DNA of 64,000 nt from Arachis hypogaea (taxonomy: Eukaryota; Streptophyta; Magnoliopsida; Fabales; Fabaceae): the NCBI RefSeq assembly GCF_003086295.3, contig NC_092042.1:38735419-38799418 (forward strand). The letters are read 5' to 3'. Shown one piece after another: positions 56,090 through 64,000 of this stretch. Made by a program: the position numbers and the translations under genes. Under the pieces are notes generated by a model that ran no database searches, was not told the DNA's origin, and saw nothing but the letters and a program-made list of their open reading frames with translations. Every line of letters begins with the position of its first letter. Positions within the stretch are counted from its first letter, which is position 1.

Positions 56090-56640
56090 TAGAATTTGAA
56101 TCTGCGCAGGCGCGCACAGCACGCGTCCGCGTACATTGATGAATTTGGGAACCAACGCGTGCGCGCCTTGTGCGCTTACGCGTAGGTGGTGAGAATTAGT
56201 AAGTACGCGTGTGCGTACAGTGCGCGCACGCGTGCTAGGAGTTGGGTTGGAGGCTTAAGGTTGGCCTAGAGTTGGCACAACTCTTGGGTCATTGGCCTGG
56301 AAGTCCCGTCAATGGATCGGCGCGCACGCGGCAAGTGCGTGAGCGCGCACATACGCTTATAAACTCATGTGTGGGCATGTGCGCAGTGCGCGTCCGCATG
56401 ATGGGTTTTGGGCCTGGAGCTTAGGGTCGGCTTAAGGGAGGCCCAACACTCTAAAAAATATATGGGCTGGTGCCATCAGCTTAGGGACGTGTATGCGGCA
56501 AGTGCGCGTTCGCGTGGAACGAGTTAGGCTAAGGGCACAATGTTCGCCCAAGAGGGGCCCAACTCTCTGGAGTTCAGTATGGTGGTGCAGCCGCTCATGG
56601 GCGCGTGCGCGTACAGCGTGCGCACGCGTCTTTCCCCCCT
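56090..56640 (-). repeat. Palindrome set of M (ACGCGTGCGCGT type)
   Basis: Several copies of GC-rich palindromes built from ACGCGTG and CACGCGT (for example around 56121, 56150, 56203, 56320, 56503 and 56606) stand 50-120 bp apart. The place, between the gag-like ORF and ORF2, is the same as the GGCGTTnAACGCC array in P3, N1 and N2. Similar motifs occur in M's LTR near 59895-59975. Confidence 0.75.
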
Positions 56641-56974
56641 CTCCTTTTTTTATATATCTGCTAAAAACCAGAGGAAAAATTGCCCCAAGAGCTCCCTAGA
56701 ATGCCTACAATTTTTTATTCACTCAAAAATCATACAATTCACAAAAATGCAATTTGATTTATTCATCTTCTACTAAGCACAACATACATGTGACTATGCT
56801 AACAATCACTTTATTAAGGCAACTCAAATGAAATGGGGAACTACCTACAATGGTAACTCAAATCACTTATTAATGAAATCTACAAGAGAGCGGAAAGAGT
56901 ATACCATGGTGGGGTGTCTCCCACCTAGCACTTTTAGTTTAAGTCCTTAAGTTGGACATTTGGGAAGCTCATCG
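56641..56974 (-). other. M spacer after gag-like ORF
   Basis: AT-rich. On the element strand it includes GTGCTAGGTGGGAGACACCC near 56910-56930, which parallels the GCGCTTGTTGGGAGGCAACC spacer after gag-protease in the other elements. No coding sequence. Confidence 0.5.
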
Positions 56975-58695
56975 TCATGGCGGCTTGTGCTTGTACTCAT
57001 CCTTAAATCTCCAAGGATCTTTGCTTCTCAATTGGTTGATAGAATTTCCAACCATCTTCACCAAGCTTGGATAGAGTTCTACCCAAGATATGAGTTTCCA
57101 TAGTTGGTCTTCATTCTTCGATCCAGGATCCCATATCTTATTTTCGCACCCATCTTCAAGTTGATCTTCATATTTTTTCTTTCCGGGTGGTTGACACATA
57201 GAATTCTCTTTATCACACCAAGCCTTCCTTCTAGACCCATACAAAGTGGTATTCTTCCAATCATAGTCCCCATACCTTATGAGCTTGACCTTAATGAGCC
57301 TAATACCTAACTTGCAACCACTACACAACTCGTTCTTACTTTTAATTCCATAAAGAGCTCTAAGTTGTCCATCCGTTTCAATCAAACTATATTCAAGCGA
57401 GAAAGTAAAGCTTAGGGACAAGAATTTTACCCACTTGAATGTTGTGGAAGATGGCAATCTAGGGGGTGATTCTCCCCATATTTAAACAATGCAAGGTTGA
57501 CTTCTTTATGCTCTTCTTTTGTTGCTTCCACCTCTTGACGAGTTTCTTCACTTTCAACCTCTTCCCCTTCATCATTTAGCTTGGTGTTGTCTTCAGGAAT
57601 TTTGATTTCTTGTCCAATGGAAGGTGATTCAATTTTGGATAGGAATTCATTGATGAATAAATCCATTTCTTGATCAACCTCTTCATATTCTTCAATTTCG
57701 ATATACACCATGCCAATTTCTTCTTCCTTGGGAGGTTGTGCACATTCTTCTATAATTTCAACTTCATGTCTACTAGGAAGAGATTCAATTGTAGATAGAA
57801 ATTCCTCCATGATTGAATCTATTTCTTGATCAACCTTCTCGTGTTCTTCAATCTTGATATGCTCCGGAGGTTGTTGAGATTCACATGGCAGTTCCACATC
57901 TCTTAAATCTTGGACCACTTCCTCCTTTGTTTCAATAACCATAAGCTTCTCCAATTGTTCCACTACTACTATCGGTTCTTCCTTTTTCACCGGATTTTCC
58001 GATATCTTCTCTATGCTTTGCTCTTTCTTTGGTTCTTCACATGGGGCTACGGAAACAACCTAAGTATTCAAACATTGGTGGGCTAAAGCGTGCACCACCT
58101 TGGTCAAATTAGTTATAAACACAAGTGTATCTCGCTTCATGGCTTCTTGTCCTTGAAGTAACAAAGTGAGAGAATTGTCTATTGGGGCTCGGGACGGGTA
58201 GGAAGGTTTATTGTTTTGGAGAGAGGGTTCATGGTAGGAAGGTGGTTCCTTTTGGTAAAATTGTGGAGAAGATATGCATTGAGGTGGTTCTTGGTGATAG
58301 TCTTGATAGGGTTGTGGTGGTTCTAAAGGTTCTTGCTCATAATGATAATAAGGATGTGGTATGGGTGATTGGTTATATGATGGATAAGGGTCACATAAAG
58401 GTACTTGGTGGAAAGGGGCTTGTGAGTATGGTTGAGCATCATGTTGAGGATAAGATTCATAGGCATATGGTGGTGGTTGATTATCACAAAAGGGGTCACC
58501 ATAGCCATTGAATTGGCATGCATTAGGATGGAAATTATACCTATAAGTGTCCGGAGATTGTTGCCAATAGGAGTGATCAATTCCTTAAGGCTCCTCCCAT
58601 CTTGGAGTGTTCCATCCACAATGAGTGTCATTATTGAAGTTCACATTTCCTACAACACAATTAGACCCAAACTTATAGCCAAAGTGAGAATTCAT
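56975..58695 (-). pseudogene. M gag-like ORF (unrecognised family), broken
   Basis: A frame from ATG at 58693-58695 (MNSHFGYKFGSNCVVGNVNF) runs to about 57427, with stops near 58585 and 58060. It then shifts into the frame 57457-56975, ending EYKHKPP. The first part is rich in Pro, Tyr and Gln (for example NQPPPYAYESYPQ). A helical segment (MKRDTLVFITNLTKVVHALA) follows. An acidic region has two similar ~40-residue units (each with EVDQE..D and NEFLSKIES or EEFLSTIES). The C-terminus has ELCSGCKLG and several Trp. I find no Gag core, protease, RT or integrase. Position after the primer site suggests a Gag role, but this is inference. Confidence 0.6.
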
Positions 58696-58800
58696 TATGG
58701 AAAAACAAAATAAAACTAACTAAACTAGTAAACAAACAAAGGCAACCTATTTACAATATTCACATCTGTACAATAACCAATAACATAACACCATTGTAAG

Positions 58801-58818
58801 TCCCCGGCAATGGCACCA
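58801..58818 (-). promoter_or_regulatory. Primer-binding site of M (tRNA-Asp, two changes)
   Basis: On the minus strand TGGTGCCATTGCCGGGGA matches the tRNA-Asp complement except at two CpG-derived positions. It lies 3 bp from the LTR end. Confidence 0.75.
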
Positions 58819-58821
58819 TTT

Positions 58822-60278
58822 TGATGATTGGATTTTTGACGGTTTAGAATTTCACTAATGAAATCTCGTTGTAAAGTATAGTCTTTAAACCAACAATAAT
58901 CCTTTCATACAAAAATTTGTTTGTCACAAGTACAAACCCCTAAAATTTATAAACTGAAGTATTTAAACCTTGGGTCGTCTCTCAAAGGACTTGCAAGGTA
59001 GTGTTCTTGTTATTGGTTATGAACTTATTTATTTTGGGATTTTAGATGAGAAACATAAATAGTAAATGGTAATGAAATTTTATTAACAAAATAGTATTGG
59101 CAAGGTTTGATGATCAAGGACCTATATCATTATCACTAATCACAATTATGATAGTTGCAATCTCACTAAGTCATCCTCTAACTAATAGCAAAGGAAAGTC
59201 AAGTGAGTTATATCAATCCAAATCCATAAATCCTAGTTCCCACAAATTGAATTAATGAAAGCTAGAGTCAATTGCTATCAACTATCAATCACTTGGATAT
59301 TAGTAGCTCAAGAGTTCCTAAGTTATCTTCCCAAGCCAAGAACATAAAATTCTACTCTAACATTCTCCTAAGCATTCCATCAAACACTTAGAAGGTACAA
59401 AAGAAAATTATAGTAAATCACAACAAGAAAGAATTCTAACTACAATTGAATACAAAGAATTAACAACAACAAACAAGGAAATCACAATTATCATGAATTA
59501 CCTCAAATTGCATTATTGAAAGAAAACAAAAGAACAAGAATAGGTCCACAACAAAGTGAAGAATTACAAGAATTGAAATACAAAACTAGAGAGAATGAGA
59601 GTAGAGAAGTAAGAATTGATAGAGGAAAAGTAAATCAAAGCATGAATTAAACCTAGATCTAAGAAGAGAGGTTAACCTAAACCTAATCCTAATTCTAGAG
59701 AGAAGTGAGAGCTTCTCTCTCTAAAAACTATCTCTAAAGTAGATCTAAAGTCCTAATGAAAAATAAGATGCCTTCCCCTTCAATCCTTGGTCCTTTAAAG
59801 TGCTTTGGCGCCAAAATTGGTTGCAACTGGGCCCCACAACTTCCCAGAAATTGCTGGGCACGTTTTCTGTTTAAAATCCATGTGCGGCCATCGGCGCGGA
59901 CACGCACGGTACGCGTACGCGTCCCTGGCCAATATCGCAATGTGCGCACGAGCGCCTTGTGTGCGTGCGCGTCCTTGGCTGTGATTACTTCTTTGGCTTT
60001 TTATGCTTCTCTCTACTTGCATGCTTCCCTTCTTGCTCCTTTAATCCATGCCTAGCCTATTTTAACCTGAGATTGCTAGCAAACACATCAAGGCATCTTA
60101 TGGAATCAATGATGAATTAAAATTACCAAATTAAAGGCTTGAAAAGCATGTTTTTACATTCAAGCACAAATACGGGAGAGATTACAAAACTATGCTAATT
60201 CATTGGCTAAATGTGAGAAAAGGTTATCAAAATGCTCTAAATTCAACACAAGATAAACCCTAAAAATGGGGTTTATCA
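58822..60278 (-). repeat. 5' LTR of M (TGATAAACCCC...ATCATCA)
   Basis: On the minus strand it starts TGATAAACCCCATTTTTAGG (60278) and ends CCAATCATCA (58822), next to the primer site. It is 1457 bp. It contains a GC-rich palindrome segment (about 59890-59975, with ACGCGTACGCGT and GTGCGTGCGCGT). The flank beyond is ACATT. The matching 3' LTR is not in the window. Confidence 0.78.
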
Positions 60279-60404
60279 ACATTGAACAAGGGGATATGAC
60301 ACCAAAAATGAAGAAATAAATAAGAAACTAGCTTTTGTTATCGTAATAATCTAGCTATTTGAAGACTTGTTTTTGCAAAAGGAATTTAGAGAAAGTTGCT
60401 TTGT

Positions 60405-60791
60405 AAGTGTTTGTTTGGGCGCCATTATATTGTTAAAAAATCTTTTTTTAATGAAAAAAGATCTTTTTTATTTTTTTAGCATGTTTGGCAAATTTCTAGT
60501 AGTAAAAGTAAAAGCACTAGAAAAATAAAAAATATCTTTTTTGAGAAGCTGTAATTTACATCTTTTAAAAAAAATCTTTTTTCTTAAAAAAGATGTTTTT
60601 CATGTAATAAATAAACAAAAGAGTACTTTTATATTGTTAATTTATTATTCTCAAACATAATTGATAGATTAAAAGATCTTTTTGCATGAAATATCCAAAT
60701 ATAAGATTACTTTTACTTCTCCATAAGATCTTTTAAAAAAAAGATAACTCGAAAAAAGATATTTTCTTAGAAGCTCACCCAAACAAGTCCT
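60405..60791. mobile_element. MITE-like element with GTTTGGG inverted ends
   Basis: The ends GTGTTTGTTTGGGCG and, inverted, GGACTTGTTTGGGTG match at 11 of 15 positions. The ~390 bp between is AT-rich, with many AAAAGATCTTTT-type inverted repeats. There is no coding sequence. Flanking TAAG is present on both sides, but the exact target duplication is not clear. This resembles hAT-type MITEs common in legumes. Confidence 0.55.
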
Positions 60792-61303
60792 AAGAGAGAC
60801 TATGTTATCTTCTTTAGTACCACTTGATTGCATTCCTATTTTCGTCTCTCTTGCTTTGGCAGTATTCTGCTGAAAATTAGCAGACAACTTATTACAAAAG
60901 TCCAAGTAAATTTACCCAAAAAAAGTTGCTATAGCATGCAAATCAGGAACTAATAACTAATGTAGCAACACAGCATTACAAAATTACACCTGTGATTAAC
61001 TTTAAATACTACAATTCACATACTAATGCTCCAATTGCAAAGGTGAATGAGAATCATTCCATTCAACAAAAATAGAACTTACTTGGTAACGGTCATACCC
61101 ATATCCTTTCGGTCCTCGGATTGTACGCTTATGCTTGCTTTGATATTGTTCTGATCCTCCAATAGCTGATAAGATTGTATATAAAAGTTTGAATGTAAAA
61201 TAAAAAGGCACTCTTTTTCACCTTTAAAAGCTAATACCAAAACTACTTGAATTTTTTATTAGTTTAGCAAAGTGAAAAATTGGTTTATGCTTTTCTTAAG
61301 AAG
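60792..61303 (-). other. Intergenic DNA with a possible orphan exon
   Basis: Mostly AT-rich. On the minus strand about 61089-61172 is a short open stretch (GGSEQYQSKHKRTIRGPKG) bounded by CTTATCAG and by GTAAGTTC, which fit splice acceptor and donor. I do not recognise the peptide. It may be a displaced exon fragment or chance. Confidence 0.3.
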
Positions 61304-61823
61304 CTAGAATAAACCATCAAAATCCCCCTTGGATCTTTTATCTAAACAAAGTAATTTCTCTTGATTCTCATAGAAGTCAAAATCATCTAGTAGAGATGTC
61401 TTGGCAGAATAGCTTTTGAAGATATTCAGCATCTCCAGGCCCTGCTTTAGTCCAATCTGCAAACCATGTAACCACATGTTTAAGGAAGTTGCAGTTTAAC
61501 AAATGATCTGAATAGTCTTTTCACATGGTTATGCTGCAACAAACACTTTCCCCCTAATCACACACAAGCAGCAATCTGTTTCCTAAACACTGAAAACTAA
61601 GAATTACCTCTTGTGTATCCCTGGTGTAAGTAACGTCCTTGTTCTCGTTTTCAATGATGATATGAATATGACAAAATTGAGCGTTAGGAACATCCTTTAT
61701 TATATACCACCTAATTGGGAAGAATCCATTGTATTTGTAAAGTTTCCAAAACTTCATGTCTTTGTTGAAGTCCACTGGTCAAAGCATCTCAGCTACTCCA
61801 ACAAACTGCCGGCTAGCATTCAC
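61304..61823 (-). pseudogene. YTH-domain (ECT-type m6A reader) pseudogene, two exons
   Basis: The minus-strand exon 61823-61608 encodes 72 codons including PVDFNKDMKFWKL, IIKDVPNAQF and VTYTRDTQE, which are hallmarks of the YTH RNA-binding domain. A GTAATT donor follows at 61607. After an intron, exon 61456-61304 (acceptor TTTGCAG) continues in phase with GLKQGLEMLNIFKSYSAKT and DDFDFYENQEKL to a stop at 61304-61306. Codon 15 of the first exon is TGA where homologues have Gly, and the upstream part of the domain is not found. It is therefore a truncated, non-functional copy of an EVOLUTIONARILY CONSERVED C-TERMINAL REGION-type gene. Family members bind N6-methyladenosine in mRNA. Confidence 0.78.
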
Positions 61824-63591
61824 CTAATTTGACAACACATAAATACATATCCAATCTAAGAATATTCATGAATAAATATGTAAGTATACGAACTCCAAAT
61901 TTGATAATATATGTTAGATTAAAGAAAGATGGTCTTATGTAACAAGAATTTTAAATAGACAATCCAAGATTATGGACATCTGTAATTATTGGACATAAAA
62001 CCAAAAGAAAAATATGCTCATCATCCTAAATCACTACAACCCATCCACTACCCCCAGCCCTTTTCTTTCCACCCATTCAGCATCAACAACAACCACAAAA
62101 TAAATTTAATAGAAATTTCAAATTAAACAATAATTCAGTAATCATCAAACGTAATTTCAGATTCAAAATCAGCAATAGAAATTAAAAAAAAGTTAGAAAG
62201 AAAAAAATGATGTTTATGTTCTTCAAAAATAAAAAAAAAACATAAAAAAGGAAGAACGAAACTCTTGCCAACGATAGTAGAGACAAAGCAGATGTACAGC
62301 AATGATGGGGGAGCAATGAAACCCTTGCCCAGCGACGACGAAGCGGTTGAAACTCTAGCGATGGCGGCGCAGCAGAACATAGTGTGACGGGAGAGGAACT
62401 AGAGCCCAGGCCTCGCAACGGTGAAGAAAAAGCCCGCAGATGCATAGAGAAGATGAGGGGAGCAGTAGAGGGTTGGTCTAACAATGGCGGCGCGGCTGAA
62501 CCCTGGCGACGGCGGTGATGGGGAACACCAGTGACAGCGGTGCGATGAACCCCAGCAGAGAGAGTGAGAGAGAGAGAGATGAAGAATGACAAGCCTATCT
62601 TGACAAGTCCTACAGCCACAGCACGACGGCAGCGGCCACCCTCTGTCACCTCCCTCTTCTTCGTTTCCTTTTCTTTCTTCTTCCTCTTTTGTTCCTTTTC
62701 TTCATTTTGGTTTTTCTATTTTAGGTGGAAAAGGGTGGGGGTAACCACCGGGGGGAGGGGAGCTAGGGCTTTTTTGGGGTCAGATTGAGAGATTGATGAG
62801 ATATTTGGCTTGGGCTTGGCTTGGCTTGGGCTTGGATTAGTAAGGGTTTAAGGTTAGATTTTTTTTCCAAGGACTTAATTGTAATTTTAAATTTTTATGG
62901 ATTTAAATGTCTGTGAAATGAAAAGTTAGGGATATATTTGTCATTTTAATAAAAAATTTTAAATATAATTGGTTCAGATTGTGTAAAGTGATCGGATCGA
63001 ATCAGATCTGATAATTATAATAAACTGATTTTATTCTGGTTTATTCAAAATATTTTATTGACCGATTAATAATTCGTCCAATAGCAATATGACACACGTA
63101 ACGTCTTTAAAAAAAGACATTTATGATGTCTTTATCAGAGTGGTCGCCATATCTTATACATCACTTTCGACAAATTCAAATTGTATTTGCAATTATTGCT
63201 ACACTTTTTGTCAACAGCCAATTGAAAACTTTAGAAATAATTGGACTATCCAATAACCTAAACTACCTTAATTAAAATAAATAACATAGCATAAATGTAC
63301 AAGAACATCTGTAACGTCCCTTCTAGCAAAATATCTTATTTAAGTTATGGCATTTCTACTAGAAAGAACATTACGTAATATTTTCTAATATTAACTACTT
63401 AATTATTGAGCCTTTATCGATATTACATTTTAGTTTTAAGAAAATGTCAGAAATTTTTGTTTTTATTCTTTAATGACATATATCAAAGATTTACAAGTAA
63501 TAATAATCAAATAAATACTATTAGTAATAAGTGTTATACAAAAGAAATCAAATAAAACTCAAATACAACATATCATACCTACCCCTCTATG
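61824..63591. other. Intergenic DNA without a supported gene
   Basis: 61824-62130 is AT-rich and featureless to me. 62270-62650 is GC-richer, with GGCGGCG and GCGACGG repeats; its minus-strand frame (62649-62182) is Arg/Ser/Leu low complexity and has no known domain. A (GA)n tract lies near 62556-62580. TTGGC/TTGGGC tandem units lie at about 62803-62838. The rest to 63591 is AT-rich. Confidence 0.5.
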
Positions 63592-63600
63592 TAAAATAAA

Positions 63601-63959
63601 GGTTTAATTACTCTGTTGGTCCCTATAGTTTCACCAAATTTTAATTAGGTCCCTATACTTTTTTTCCTTTCAATTGGGTCCCTATATTAATTTTAATTTT
63701 GTAATCACGTCTTTTTCTATGTTAAAAATAATAAAATTAACATAATACAAAATACATGCGGTCAAAGATTTAATTAAGTTTTTAATTATAAATACCTTCA
63801 ATTTACGAAGAAATATTCAGTTAACTCTAATACTTTTTATACTAGAAAGGACTCAATTACAAAATTAAAGCAATGTAGGGACCCAATTGAAAGAAAAAAA
63901 GTATAGGGACCTAATTAAAAATTTGGTGAAACTATAGGGACCAACAGAGTAATTAAACC
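63601..63959. mobile_element. Mutator-like MITE, ~105-bp inverted ends, 9-bp TSD
   Basis: The first ~105 bp (GGTTTAATTACTCTGTTGGT...) are repeated inverted at the end with only a few differences. Flanks TAAAATAAA (63592-63600) and TAAAAGAAA (63960-63968) agree at 8 of 9 positions. Long inverted ends with a 9-bp duplication are typical of Mutator-type elements. There is no coding sequence in the 359 bp, so it is non-autonomous. The repeated GGTCCCTATA and GGGTCCCTA units are seen in many legume MITEs. Confidence 0.85.
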
Positions 63960-64000
63960 TAAAAGAAAATCTCAAGGGACAAGAGTGAGGGGACTCAATG

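Noticed and set aside
55728..56136. Overlapping Pro/Ser-rich minus-strand frames
   Set aside because: GC-rich low complexity in the M spacer; two frames are equally open and neither is conserved elsewhere in the window.
57079..57310. Small frames on both strands in the M gag-like C-terminus
   Set aside because: Shadows of the longer minus-strand frame 57457-56975.
62182..62649. 155-codon minus-strand frame near the YTH fragment
   Set aside because: Arg/Ser/Leu low complexity from GGCGG repeats with a hydrophobic poly-Phe end; no domain and no visible splice link to the YTH exons.

Overview
This is plant nuclear DNA, most likely from peanut or a wild relative (Arachis). It is almost entirely nested LTR retrotransposons. 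The dominant LTR family begins TGATGAGCGGATAATTTATA, has palindromic GGCGTTnAACGCC motifs and a tRNA-Asp primer site. I associate it, from memory only, with the peanut autonomous/non-autonomous Ty3-gypsy pair FIDEL/Feral. No intact host gene is visible.

Layout, left to right. 1-3324: a minus-strand gypsy-type gag-like pseudogene split by a plus-strand solo LTR (670-2387, TSD TTCCC). 3325-10693: element P1 (plus, gag-protease only), whose 5' LTR holds a minus-strand solo LTR (4074-5629). 10694-21789: a plus-strand LTR interrupted by element N1 (minus, gag-protease plus ORF2, TSD ACAAC). 21790-30211: element P2 (plus), a decayed gag-pol whose 3' LTR belongs to a different family (27987-30211). 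30212-31466 and 42984-43022: the 3' noncoding end of a minus-strand element Q, split by P3. 31467-42983: element P3, an 11.5 kb autonomous-type gag-pol element with near-identical LTRs and TSD GCTCA. 43023-54029: a tandem duplication containing element N2 (minus, gag-protease plus ORF2) and two LTRs. 51549-60278: element M (minus), a third family with an unusual gag-like ORF and its own ORF2, interrupted by an LTR with TSD CCCTC. 60279-64000: more ordinary intergenic DNA with two MITE-like elements and a two-exon YTH-domain pseudogene.

How the parts work together. P3 encodes Gag, protease, reverse transcriptase, RNase H and integrase, plus a downstream ORF2 (putative plant transposon protein). 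P1, N1 and N2 have the same LTR family but encode only Gag-protease and, in N1 and N2, ORF2. They would need RT and integrase from a P3-like partner. P3 itself now has a stop codon and a Glu-to-Lys change at the third integrase catalytic position.

The most interesting unexplained structures are two. (1) A small hairpin with a purine RGGA-type loop is followed by TTAAGTTTGGTGT or TTAAGTGTGGGGA. It sits immediately before the 3' LTR in several families and again before ORF2; its stem changes sequence but keeps pairing. (2) Each of three LTR families carries its own CpG-containing palindrome set, in the LTR and, for two of them, also in an internal array.
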